Virus record (IMG/VR): IMGVR_UViG_3300046780_000540 | Coordinates: 1-38,234 of that record | Strand: one strand, 5' to 3' | DNA: 38,234 nucleotides | Source: a virus | Shown: one piece after another, positions 12,911 through 21,254 of the stretch | Numbering within the stretch: the stretch's first letter is position 1 | How the letters are laid out: the number at the start of each line of letters is the position of its first letter | Notes under the pieces: generated by a model | Database searches by the model: none | Told to the model about the DNA's origin: nothing | The model's input: the letters and a program-made list of their open reading frames with translations, nothing else | Translations under genes and position numbers: made by a program

Positions 12911-14491
12911 ATGGACGAACGGACGCGTCTTCTTAGATTAAAGCTTAAAGAGAACTTTGAGCATTATGCTGCCAAATGCCTGAAGATACGTACAAAGTCT
13001 GGGTCAATCGAGCCTTTTATACTGAATAAAGCACAAAAGTATATCCATGAACGGCTAGAAAAACAGCTAAGAGAAACAGGCAAGATTAGAGCCATCGTAT
13101 TGAAAGCAAGGCAGCAAGGTTGCTCTAGTTACATAGGTGCCCGACTTTATCACAAGGTTACCCATTCATTTGGGATACAAGCATTTATACTTACCCATTC
13201 ATTAGAAGCAACTAACAATCTGTTTAAAATGGCTAAGCGCTTTTACGAGCATACGCCAGCACTGGTTAAGCCACAGGTAGCAACTAATAACAGTAAAGAA
13301 TTAGTGTTTAATACGCTGGATAGTGGTTACAAGCTAGGCACAGCTGAGAATAAGAATGTTGGTCGGTCAGCTACTATACAGCTGGCCCATTTTAGTGAAT
13401 CAGCGTTCTGGAATAATGCTGCAGACCATGCAACAGGGGTTATGCAGGCAATACCGAATGCTAACAACACGGAGGTGATACTTGAATCAACTGCAAATGG
13501 GGTGGGAAATTACTTCCATCAAGAATGGCAAAAGGCAGAAACTGGAGAGTCAGAGTTCATTGCTATATTCATTCCATGGTTCTGGCAGGATGAATACGCT
13601 TCCAATGCCCCTGAGGACTTTAAGCGCACTGTCGAAGAAGACCAGCTAGTATCTTTCTACAAGTTAAGCGATGACCAGCTTAATTGGCGCCGTAAGAAGA
13701 TAATAGAGCTTTCTGTAAATGGCATGGATGGGGCCAAAGCTTTTTTGCAGGAATATCCTTCAAATTCCCAGTCCGCGTTCCAATTGACAGGTGAAGATAG
13801 CTACATTCCATCCGACATTGTGGTGCGTGCTCGGCATTGTGATATCAACGATAAATATGGTCCATTAATCATTGGTGTTGACCCGGCCAGGTTCGGTGAC
13901 GATAGAACTGCTATTATTAGACGCCAGGGTAGAAGGGCTTACAAGCTAGAGTCTCACATTAAATTAGACACAATGCAGGTAGCTGGCAGAGTTCATACTA
14001 TAATCTTGGAAGAGAATCCAGATATGGTCTGTATAGACGTGGGCGGATTAGGTGCTGGCGTAGTAGACAGGCTGAATGAGATGGGTCACAGGGATATAGT
14101 TTATGCTATTAATGCAGGGGGAAGCCCTCTCAATGGTGGCAAATACTCCAACAAGCGAGCAGAGATGTGGGGTGAGCTCCACGAATGGCTGCGTAATGAG
14201 CCCTGTTCAATACCTGATGATGATGCGCTACACTCTGACTTATGCAGCATTAGATATAAAGTTGATTCTAATTCGCGACTTGTTATGGAGCAGAAGGCCG
14301 ACATGAAGCGCCGCGGTGTGCGTTCATCAGATCTTGCTGACAGCTTGGGGCTAACATTTGCTATGCCTCCAACCACTGCGAGAGCAGGCATCGGTCGTGA
14401 TGAGAAGGTAAAATCAATGGCAGAGAGTTTCAATAAACAGCTTAAGGCTAAACAAAATTCAAGGATGAGTAACAATGGCGGATATGGATAA
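12911..14491 (+). CDS. terL: Terminase large subunit
   Basis: Packaging ATPase/nuclease of 526 aa. The N-terminal ATPase has a Walker A-like 'KARQQGCSS' (about residues 65-73), 'AFILTHSLEATNNLF', a Walker B/acidic segment 'AHFSESAFW' (about 159-167) and the coupling motif 'ESTANG' (about 192-197). The C-terminal RNase H-like nuclease shows 'IGVDPARFGDDRTAI' (Asp near 324), 'CIDVGGLGAGVVDRL' (Asp near 376) and a late Asp in 'SDLADSLGL'. It overlaps the portal gene by 17 nt. With TerS it would package DNA through the portal; a headful mechanism is inferred from the P22-like head module. Confidence 0.95.
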   Translation: MDERTRLLRLKLKENFEHYAAKCLKIRTKSGSIEPFILNKAQKYIHERLEKQLRETGKIRAIVLKARQQGCSSYIGARLYHKVTHSFGIQAFILTHSLEATNNLFKMAKRFYEHTPALVKPQVATNNSKELVFNTLDSGYKLGTAENKNVGRSATIQLAHFSESAFWNNAADHATGVMQAIPNANNTEVILESTANGVGNYFHQEWQKAETGESEFIAIFIPWFWQDEYASNAPEDFKRTVEEDQLVSFYKLSDDQLNWRRKKIIELSVNGMDGAKAFLQEYPSNSQSAFQLTGEDSYIPSDIVVRARHCDINDKYGPLIIGVDPARFGDDRTAIIRRQGRRAYKLESHIKLDTMQVAGRVHTIILEENPDMVCIDVGGLGAGVVDRLNEMGHRDIVYAINAGGSPLNGGKYSNKRAEMWGELHEWLRNEPCSIPDDDALHSDLCSIRYKVDSNSRLVMEQKADMKRRGVRSSDLADSLGLTFAMPPTTARAGIGRDEKVKSMAESFNKQLKAKQNSRMSNNGGYG

Positions 14492-16625
14492 AGACAAGAA
14501 GAGCCGTAGGATTGGCAAAGATCACAGCGAAAGATTAGAGGCTAATAAGAAAAAAGTAGAGACATGGTATGAATACTTCCGTGACAATAATAATCGGTAT
14601 TGGGATTTCACTAAGTTTGTGTGTGCCTCTAGCTTGTCTGGCAGCGATATTGCTGTATTAAACACGCTACAGAAGCCAACAGTGCAGTTCAACATCCTTG
14701 AGGCTATGGTTTCACGTCTACGAACTGAATTTGCTCAACAAGAACCTTCTATGGTTGTTAGAGCGGCTGATGGTGTTCCCGTTGAAATGCTAACAGAAGA
14801 GTTCTTAGCTACTGAAGAAGTGGTTGAGAGCTATTTGAGAGCCATCTTCAATGACGCATCCAATGATAATATGCAATCAAATATAAACAGCGAACAGCTT
14901 ATTGGCGGCTTCTCTGCCGTCTGGGTACGTACTGACTATGTAAATTGTTACTCATTTGAACAGCAAATTATAGTTGAGAAGGTGTTCGATCCAACTATGA
15001 CATTCTTTGATCCAATGGCAAGAACTTCACATAAAGGTGATGGTGCTTTTTGTGGGATGTTGATTCCTTATACTAGAGCTAGATTTGTTGAAGAATTCGG
15101 TGAGGCCGCAGCTGAAGATATTAAGTTTGATGTGTCTTCTAACCTGGCTGGCTTCCAATGGAGTTACAAGAATGAAGTAGAAGAAGTAGTTCTTGTTGCT
15201 TACATGTTTGAGAAGAAGATGAAGCGCGTCAAGATTGTACGCTTGTCTAATGGTCATGTGGTGCCAGTTGATCAATATAAGAAGCTTATAGAGCTATGGG
15301 ATGTTATTGAACAGGCTCCTATTATTCTTGAAGAAAGATGGACTGATGTTGAAACTATTGAGCAAGTTAGATTCACAGAGAATAAAGAGCTCTACCGTGG
15401 AGTAACTGATTACAAGTACTTACCAATCATTTTCGTTGATGGCAACTCTGTGCTTATCAAAGGCGATGCTAACATAGGCTCTTCATCGTTCATGAGTAAT
15501 ATGACGGCAGGCGCTACACAGCAGATGACTCGTCCATATGTTTACCATGCAAGAGATGCACAGCGTTCTATGAATTTATCTGGGCAAACCATGATGAATG
15601 AAATAGAGAACATGGTAATGAATAAATGGGTGGCTTCTGTCGAAGGTATACCAACTGATTACCAAGGTGCTTATCAGAACCCACAAGAAGCAGCAGTGTT
15701 GCTTTACAATGCGTTTGATGACAAGACTGGTGAAAGGCTAGAGCCTCCGCGTGAAGTTCAGCGTACGCCAACACCCCCAATTGTTGAATCATCCTTTATG
15801 AATGCTCAAGCTGTAATACAGGCTACATTAGGCTCATATGATGCGTCGCAAGGTATCGTTGGTGATAATCTGTCAGGCAAGGCTATTATGCAGGGGGCTC
15901 TACAGTCCGATGGAGCATCTGGCCCATACCGCACCAACTACTTGAAAGCCTGGGAAAGAATCGGCCTGGTCACAATGGATTTAATTCCTAAGTATTATCG
16001 CACCCCAAGAAGTCTCCCTGTTGTAGGCAGAGATGGTAAGCGTGGCTTTAGAATGGTTAACAATCCAGGCGCTGAAGATAATGTGACATTAAATTACGAT
16101 GCTTCAATGCTACAGCTTAAGATAGAAGCTGGCGTTAACTCTTCAATCCAAAAACAAATGTCATTAGAGATGATAGTCAAGCTGTCACAATCTTCTGAAA
16201 TATTCTCACAATTTATAAATACGAAAGGCCTCAGTGTTCTTCTTGATAACCTTGAAGTGCGTAATATTGATACGCTTAAAGCTAAAGCTGTAGAGTTTGA
16301 AGAAGAGCAACGTGCACAAGCTGAAGCTATGGCAGATCAGCCAAGCCCAGAAGAGATGCAATTACAGGCTATAACGCAAGTGGAGATGGCTAAGGTTGAA
16401 CAAAGAACTCAAGAAGCTGAGATGGACTTCACCGTGAAGACTGCCGAAGTTGCTATCGACCAAGAGAAAGTAGAACTTGAGCGTATGAAAACTATGGCTG
16501 AGATAGAAGAGATGGGTATCAAGCTAGACTTAGAGAAGGATAGAATATCAGCTGAAAATGCAAGAACAGCGATTGAGCTAGCTTTAGATGTAGCAGAGAT
16601 GCAGGCAGAGAATAATGAAGATTGA
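14475..16625 (+). CDS. Portal protein, P22 gp1-like
   Basis: Protein of 716 aa, close to the 725 aa of the P22 portal. It would form the dodecameric DNA entry/exit channel. The N-terminal 150 residues contain 'KPTVQFNILEAMVSRLRTEF', and the middle has 'WDVIEQAPIILEERW' and 'GASGPYRTNYLKAWERIGL', typical of P22-type portals. Residues about 600-716 are a long Glu/Ala/Gln/Met-rich helical region (TQVEMAKVEQRTQEAEM...), matching the P22 C-terminal barrel. Encoded between TerL and scaffold as expected. Confidence 0.92.
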   Translation: MADMDKDKKSRRIGKDHSERLEANKKKVETWYEYFRDNNNRYWDFTKFVCASSLSGSDIAVLNTLQKPTVQFNILEAMVSRLRTEFAQQEPSMVVRAADGVPVEMLTEEFLATEEVVESYLRAIFNDASNDNMQSNINSEQLIGGFSAVWVRTDYVNCYSFEQQIIVEKVFDPTMTFFDPMARTSHKGDGAFCGMLIPYTRARFVEEFGEAAAEDIKFDVSSNLAGFQWSYKNEVEEVVLVAYMFEKKMKRVKIVRLSNGHVVPVDQYKKLIELWDVIEQAPIILEERWTDVETIEQVRFTENKELYRGVTDYKYLPIIFVDGNSVLIKGDANIGSSSFMSNMTAGATQQMTRPYVYHARDAQRSMNLSGQTMMNEIENMVMNKWVASVEGIPTDYQGAYQNPQEAAVLLYNAFDDKTGERLEPPREVQRTPTPPIVESSFMNAQAVIQATLGSYDASQGIVGDNLSGKAIMQGALQSDGASGPYRTNYLKAWERIGLVTMDLIPKYYRTPRSLPVVGRDGKRGFRMVNNPGAEDNVTLNYDASMLQLKIEAGVNSSIQKQMSLEMIVKLSQSSEIFSQFINTKGLSVLLDNLEVRNIDTLKAKAVEFEEEQRAQAEAMADQPSPEEMQLQAITQVEMAKVEQRTQEAEMDFTVKTAEVAIDQEKVELERMKTMAEIEEMGIKLDLEKDRISAENARTAIELALDVAEMQAENNED

Positions 16626-16764
16626 AACATATCCTTTAAGTGATTTAAGCAAAGAGGAAAGGATAAAGCAGTTCAAAGAAATAGCTGAATGGTGGTCAAT
16701 GATGAGAGATGGGGATTTGGCGGTCGCAGAGGTTGAGCCAAGCAAGGAATGCAAGGATGATTAA
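16615..16764 (+). CDS. Small hypothetical protein (49 aa)
   Basis: Begins MKIETYPLSDLSKEERIKQF, then EIAEWWSMMRDGDL, and ends SKECKDD. It overlaps the portal end by 11 nt in another frame and ends one base before the following gene. Charged, probably helical. No family recognised. Coupling to the portal by overlap supports it. Confidence 0.5.
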   Translation: MKIETYPLSDLSKEERIKQFKEIAEWWSMMRDGDLAVAEVEPSKECKDD

Positions 16765-16765
16765 T

Positions 16766-17164
16766 ATGACAGAAGAAGAAGCACAGCATATTGTTGAGCA
16801 ATACGAAGCAGCTATCAAGATGGTTGAAAAAGCAAAGCTTGATGCAAAGGCGCTAGCAACTCAACAGAAGGCTCTTGCTAAAAAAGCAGCCAAGGAAGCA
16901 GAATCTTTGGCTAAAGCAGCTGAAGATTTGCTTGTGCAACAAAAGAAAAAAGAGAAGATGGTTGTCAATGCTGATTATAAGCAGATAAAAACAGCTCTTT
17001 TAGCATCTGGAAAGGATGAAGCTTATGCATGGCTTAAAGAGTTGCAAGATTACGTGGTTGAGAATAAAGATAAGCCTGATTGCAATGCAAGACTGCTTGA
17101 TAAATGTTATCGTCATATAGAGTATGGATGCTCAATATTGGCAGAACTATATGCAAATGATTAA
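16766..17164 (+). CDS. Alanine/lysine-rich helical protein (132 aa)
   Basis: Begins MTEEEAQHIVEQYEAAIKMV. The first 70 residues are almost entirely A, K, E and L (KAKLDAKALATQQKALAKKA...), predicting a long helix or coiled coil. The rest is a folded-looking 'WLKELQDYVVENKDKPDCNA...CYRHIEYGCSILAELY'. AAGGA lies 8 nt before this ATG; an ATG 9 nt upstream is also in frame. Its place between portal and scaffold suggests a head-assembly role, but the family is unknown. Confidence 0.6.
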   Translation: MTEEEAQHIVEQYEAAIKMVEKAKLDAKALATQQKALAKKAAKEAESLAKAAEDLLVQQKKKEKMVVNADYKQIKTALLASGKDEAYAWLKELQDYVVENKDKPDCNARLLDKCYRHIEYGCSILAELYAND

Positions 17165-17184
17165 GCCTCAACGAAATAGCAAGG

Positions 17185-17385
17185 ATGCAGATTTTGTACC
17201 TAACAAGCTTGGAAATAGAGACAGCTGACAGGCTGGCAAGAGACATAGACTTTAAACTGGCCAGAGATGAAATAGAGGTTTCCATCTTATGGAGGCTTCT
17301 AGAAAGTATTCAACTTCCTCGAAAAGACGACTTTATGCACAAAATAAGGCTGAGACAGCTCTATTATTGCATTATCTTCGATTGA
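17185..17385 (+). CDS. Small hypothetical protein (66 aa)
   Basis: Begins MQILYLTSLEIETADRLARD and ends RQLYYCIIFD, a helical, charged protein. The ATG at 17185 sits directly on AAGGATG, leaving no spacing. A TTG at 17194 with AAGGA 8 nt upstream is a credible alternative (63 aa). A competing 23-aa frame (17157-17228) overlaps its beginning. Function unknown. Confidence 0.45.
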   Translation: MQILYLTSLEIETADRLARDIDFKLARDEIEVSILWRLLESIQLPRKDDFMHKIRLRQLYYCIIFD

Positions 17386-17438
17386 GTGCTTGCAGAGCCA
17401 CCTAACGTATACTAGGATATCAGTACTGGGGAAACTCA

Positions 17439-17522
17439 GATTAACCCTATCTATGGGGACAGCTAAATAGAGGCACCAGGGCCTGACTTGGATTAACCCT
17501 ATCTATGGGGACAGCTAAATAG
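17439..17522 (+). repeat. Two 32-bp direct repeats in the scaffold leader
   Basis: A 32-nt sequence beginning GATTAACCCTATCTATGG and ending GCTAAATAG is present exactly at 17439-17470 and 17491-17522, a 52-bp period. Each holds CCC and GGGG blocks that could pair, or pair across copies. The second copy ends 18 nt before the scaffold ATG. The repeats fill much of the 155-bp gap after the 17385 stop, so they are probably an RNA or DNA regulatory element for scaffold and coat expression. Confidence 0.85.
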
Positions 17523-17540
17523 TAAGAAGAGGATTTAAGG

Positions 17541-18227
17541 ATGAATGAAGAAGTTACTCAAGAGTTAAACACGCCTAGCGAGAATGCACCAGCAGAAAAG
17601 CTTTTCACTCAAGACCATGTAAGAAACATTGTTGCGAAAGAAGTATCTATTGCTGCGCAAAAAGCCAGACGAGAAGTCGAAGAGCAATATCAGTCTCAAG
17701 CACAGAACCAAAGCAATCAACAACAAGCATCCCAAATGGGTGGCATGTCTCAACCGAATATGGACGACATGTATCAACAATTCCAAGCTCGTCTGCAAGA
17801 GGAAGCTGCTAAAAAAGCTTACGAAGACCAGATTCGCCGAGTTGCTGACACATACGTAAATAAGATGGCTACAGGCGCCGAGCTTTTTGAAGATTTCAAT
17901 GATGTTATGGGTGAGTTTGATCCAGCGAGATTTCCAAGTGTTGTTTATCTTGTTAGTGAAATGGAAAATGTCCCTCAGATTATGTATGAGTTGGCAAATA
18001 ACCCAATGAAGCTAGCATCTATTAATTCATTAGCACAGACAGATGAGAGACAAGCTAAGAAAGCATTACAAATGTTATCTAAGTCTATCGCTCATAACGA
18101 AAATGCTAAAGAAGAATATGTCTCGACTAACGCACCATTATCAAAATTAAAGCCCTCAAATGTGAGTGCAGACAAAGGATTGTCAACGTTGGAAGACTTT
18201 AAAAACGCTTCCTGGCTTAGAGGCTAA
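17541..18227 (+). CDS. Capsid scaffolding protein
   Basis: Protein of 228 aa located between portal and coat, the position of P22 gene 8. It is acidic and Gln-rich at the N-terminus (NTPSENAPAEKLFTQDHVRN, then a QSQAQNQSNQQQASQ linker), followed by a long helical region (QARLQEEAAKKAYEDQIRRV) and a second helical region (ERQAKKALQMLSKSIAHN). Family sequence identity is low, as usual for scaffolds, so the call rests on position, size and composition. The leader carries the 32-bp repeats. Scaffold would direct procapsid assembly and then exit. Confidence 0.75.
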   Translation: MNEEVTQELNTPSENAPAEKLFTQDHVRNIVAKEVSIAAQKARREVEEQYQSQAQNQSNQQQASQMGGMSQPNMDDMYQQFQARLQEEAAKKAYEDQIRRVADTYVNKMATGAELFEDFNDVMGEFDPARFPSVVYLVSEMENVPQIMYELANNPMKLASINSLAQTDERQAKKALQMLSKSIAHNENAKEEYVSTNAPLSKLKPSNVSADKGLSTLEDFKNASWLRG

Positions 18228-18280
18228 ACGAACATCCATTGAATGCATCTTAATAACTTTACTTATTATTGAGGTGATTT

Positions 18281-19531
18281 ATGGCGGTGCCAAACAATAT
18301 TTTACAGAACGTACAAACATACAATCTGTCTGAATTAGCTTTTTTACAAAATATGGGTGCCTTTATCGGTACTTCTAACACTAGATTCAAGAACTTCCAG
18401 AACATATCTGCAAATCTTGGTGATACTGTTGGGTTCGATTTGCCACCAAGAATGACTACTACTAATTCTTTAGTAGCTGCTTTCCAACCGGCTGAACAAA
18501 GAGTTCATACTTTAACTGTTAACAAACCAGTATCTACTTCTATCGCTGTTACTGCTCAACAATTCTTATTCAACGTTCATGATTACATGGATAAGTTTGG
18601 TATGGCTGCAGTTAGAGAGATAGGAACTACTATTGAAGCTGACGTTGCTTCTATATGTGTTAGCGGAACTTACCGTTTCTTCGGTGACGGCGTGACTCCA
18701 ATTAACTCTGTTAACCAATTATCTCAAGCATTAGCTAACAACCGTGAATTCGGCGTTGCAAATGGTGAAACTAAAGGTTATTTATCTAACGTTGCTATTC
18801 CTGGTATCGTTGGAACTGCGTTAAATCAATTCGCTCCAATCCGTAACGACAAATTAGCTAATTCTTGGGAATTAGGCGCGTTTGGTGGATGTAACTGGTA
18901 CACTTCTAACTTATTACCATTACACGTTGCTGGTACTGAAGGTCAATCTGGTTCTACATTAACAGTAGTAAGTGCTACTTATAATGGACCAGGCGGTTCA
19001 ATTGATTCTATCACTTTCTCTGGTACTGATAATGCTAGTGATGTGAACTCAATTAAACAATATGACAAGTTCCAATTCCAAGATGGTGTTGCTGGCCAAT
19101 CTAACGTTAGATTCCTAAGCTTCACTGGTCACAAACCTACATCTGCTAGAGTTCAGTTCCAAGCCGTTGCTAATGCAGCTTCTACTGCTGGCAGCCAAGT
19201 TACTGTATTCATCAACCCTCCATTACAGGTAATCCAGTCTAATATCCAAAATATTACTACTCCGATTGTTCCTGGAATGCAGGTTAAAGTTCTACCGTCT
19301 CACCGTTCAGGTATGATTACTTCTGGTAACCCATTGTTCTTAGCAATGCCACAATTACCAGACATGGATCCATTTGCAACTGGTAATGCTGTAGATCCAA
19401 CTACAGGTGTGTCTTTACGTACTTACTATGGTAATGCCTTCGGTCAAAATCAGTTCGGTTTAGTACATGATGCAATCTATGGTTACTCTATGCCTTCAGA
19501 TTACGCAATGGCTATCATTTTCCCTGAATAA
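18281..19531 (+). CDS. Major capsid (coat) protein, P22 gp5-like
   Basis: Protein of 416 aa, near the 430 aa of P22 coat, expected to have the HK97 fold with an inserted domain. It begins MAVPNNILQNVQTYNLSELA. Features typical of P22-type coats include 'NTRFKNFQNISANLGDTVGFDLPPR', 'TVNKPVSTSIAVTAQQFLF', 'GTTIEADVASIC' and a C-terminal 'RTYYGNAFGQNQFGLVHDAIYG'. GAGGTGATTT lies before the ATG. The terminator-like hairpin just downstream and codon use in TTA/ACT/GCT suggest high expression. Confidence 0.92.
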   Translation: MAVPNNILQNVQTYNLSELAFLQNMGAFIGTSNTRFKNFQNISANLGDTVGFDLPPRMTTTNSLVAAFQPAEQRVHTLTVNKPVSTSIAVTAQQFLFNVHDYMDKFGMAAVREIGTTIEADVASICVSGTYRFFGDGVTPINSVNQLSQALANNREFGVANGETKGYLSNVAIPGIVGTALNQFAPIRNDKLANSWELGAFGGCNWYTSNLLPLHVAGTEGQSGSTLTVVSATYNGPGGSIDSITFSGTDNASDVNSIKQYDKFQFQDGVAGQSNVRFLSFTGHKPTSARVQFQAVANAASTAGSQVTVFINPPLQVIQSNIQNITTPIVPGMQVKVLPSHRSGMITSGNPLFLAMPQLPDMDPFATGNAVDPTTGVSLRTYYGNAFGQNQFGLVHDAIYGYSMPSDYAMAIIFPE

Positions 19532-19541
19532 ATGAGTGATT

Positions 19542-19572
19542 TTCCACGGTGTTTAAATATGCCGTGGAATTT
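19542..19572 (+). terminator. Terminator-like hairpin after coat gene
   Basis: TTCCACGG (19542-19549) pairs with CCGTGGAA (19562-19569), with a 12-nt AT-rich loop, followed by only TTT. The 8-bp stem is sound but the U-tract is short, so it may attenuate rather than stop late transcription. Confidence 0.5.
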
Positions 19573-19625
19573 CCACTAAGATATATCAAGAATGTGATAA
19601 CGACTAAATTAACGAGGATAAATAA

Positions 19626-20405
19626 ATGGCTAACGCAATTCCAAATATTCCAGTAGTAAACGCAGGTGCGCTTTACATGTCTGGTTTAGTTCTTTCAAAT
19701 AATGCAGTAGCTCCAACTACTGTTGTAGATGTTTCTACTGGTGCAGCACGTGACAGTTTAAATGTGAATGATATCGTTGTTAGCTCAGCGGTAGCATTAA
19801 CTATTACTAGCAGCGGTGCTGGTGGGTTAGATACTGGGGCTTTAGCAAACAACACATTATATGCTGTGTATGCAATCGGCTCTTCTAATAACCAATTAGG
19901 AAATGGACAGCCTTATTCGGCTTATCCAGGAACTGTAATCATGTCTTTAAGCTTTACTACTCCAGTATTGCCTTTTGGATATGACATGTTCAGACGTATC
20001 GGCGCTGTTCGTATTGATACTGCTGCTGTACGTAAATTTGAACAGGTTGGCTTAGGCAATTCACGTACTGTATGGTATGACGTTGCTCTTCCAACAGCTA
20101 TCACAGCTGGTTCTTCTGCAGTTTATGCTGCTGTTGTGACTACTGCTTTAGCTCCTGCTGTTAACACAAACATCCACTTCTTATCAGTATTCACTCCTAC
20201 TGCTGCTAATAACACGCTTAACTTAAGTTACTCTGGTGTTGGCGCTGTTGGACAAGCTGTTGTAAGTGGCTCAGTTGCTGGCGTAGTAACTACTAACGTT
20301 CTTACTTGCCCACAATTAGTTACTGCTGGTGTTGGTGGAATCTTCTATAAAGTTACTGGTTCTGCTACTGCATTATCTGTAGCTGGTTATGTAGATCAAC
20401 TTTAA
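19626..20405 (+). CDS. Virion-associated structural protein, paralog 1 (259 aa)
   Basis: Begins MANAIPNIPVVNAGALYMSG. Gly/Ala/Ser/Thr/Val-rich and beta-like. It shares with the next protein the blocks 'VNAGxLYxxGL', 'GAARxSxNVNDI', 'GLDTG', 'LYAVYAIGSS' and 'GYDMxRRIGA', so the two are duplicated genes that diverged mainly in the C-terminal half. Located after coat and before the gp4-like gene; possibly a decoration, head-fibre or similar surface protein. Family function unknown. ACGAGGAT precedes the ATG. Confidence 0.75.
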   Translation: MANAIPNIPVVNAGALYMSGLVLSNNAVAPTTVVDVSTGAARDSLNVNDIVVSSAVALTITSSGAGGLDTGALANNTLYAVYAIGSSNNQLGNGQPYSAYPGTVIMSLSFTTPVLPFGYDMFRRIGAVRIDTAAVRKFEQVGLGNSRTVWYDVALPTAITAGSSAVYAAVVTTALAPAVNTNIHFLSVFTPTAANNTLNLSYSGVGAVGQAVVSGSVAGVVTTNVLTCPQLVTAGVGGIFYKVTGSATALSVAGYVDQL

Positions 20406-20417
20406 ATATTGCTAGTT

Positions 20418-20442
20418 GGGGGATACTCCGTCCCCCTTTTTT
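20418..20442 (+). terminator. Intrinsic terminator between paralogs
   Basis: GGGGGA (20418-20423), loop TACTCCG, TCCCCC (20431-20436), then six T (20437-20442). This is a textbook rho-independent terminator for the rightward transcript. It lies between the two paralogous structural genes and could lower expression of everything downstream relative to coat and paralog 1. Confidence 0.85.
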
Positions 20443-20453
20443 AAGGAAATATT

Positions 20454-21239
20454 ATGGCTTCAAATCCACAAATTCCACCAGTTAACGCCGGTGAGCTTTA
20501 TTTAAATGGTTTACAGATTTCTATATCTGAAGAAGAAACACATATTAATGTTAAACGTGGTGCAGCTCGTAACAGCACAAACGTCAATGACATCCTTGTA
20601 CCTGATGATACAATTGCAAGACTTGAAAGAAGCGGTTTAAATGGTCTTGATACAGGAACGGCTGCAGCTAATATGCTATATGCTGTGTATGCAATCGGCT
20701 CTTCAGTGGCAGCTCCAGGTAATGGACAGTCTGTCTCTCCTTATCCAGCTGGCATTTTATTATCCCGCGAATTTACACGTCCTTATATGCCGGTAGGTTA
20801 CGATATGTATAGACGTATCGGCGCTATATTAACCGATGTTGATGGGAATATTGTTCCATTTGTACAAGTAGGTAACGATACCAATAGAACTATGCGCTAT
20901 GGTTATGGCGGCCCTCTATTAACATTTGGTAACTCTACTGATTGGTTTGAGATTAGTGTTAATACTCAGTTTGGTTTTGAAGTAATGCCGTTCATTGCAA
21001 CGAACATACATATAAGCACTTCATATACTACACCTGATTTGTTTGATTCATTCTACTTGCAGCCGACTGGGCAACCAGATGGTCCTTACTATAATGTAGG
21101 TTCAGGCGTGATTATCAATGAAGTATTTCATGAAACTATGACAGCTCAATGTAATGCTGACACTTCTTTTAATTATCAGCTTGATGATAATGCTGGGTCT
21201 TTATCGATTACATTCCGCGGATACGACGACTTACTATAA
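20454..21239 (+). CDS. Virion-associated structural protein, paralog 2 (261 aa)
   Basis: Begins MASNPQIPPVNAGELYLNGL. The first ~130 residues align with paralog 1, and a 28-nt stretch coding LYAVYAIGSS is identical in DNA (19858-19885 and 20677-20704). The C-terminal half is different ('FGNSTDWFEISVNTQFGFEVM...'), more aromatic and acidic. It starts 11 nt after the terminator, with AAGGAA upstream. Likely the same family with a distinct exposed domain; role unknown. Confidence 0.72.
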   Translation: MASNPQIPPVNAGELYLNGLQISISEEETHINVKRGAARNSTNVNDILVPDDTIARLERSGLNGLDTGTAAANMLYAVYAIGSSVAAPGNGQSVSPYPAGILLSREFTRPYMPVGYDMYRRIGAILTDVDGNIVPFVQVGNDTNRTMRYGYGGPLLTFGNSTDWFEISVNTQFGFEVMPFIATNIHISTSYTTPDLFDSFYLQPTGQPDGPYYNVGSGVIINEVFHETMTAQCNADTSFNYQLDDNAGSLSITFRGYDDLL

Positions 21240-21254
21240 CTTAGGAGGCCACGG

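Noticed and set aside
17157-17228. 23-aa ORF overlapping the 132-aa gene end (ATGATTAA)
   Set aside because: Too short, no ribosome site of its own, and it competes with the longer 17185/17194 frame.
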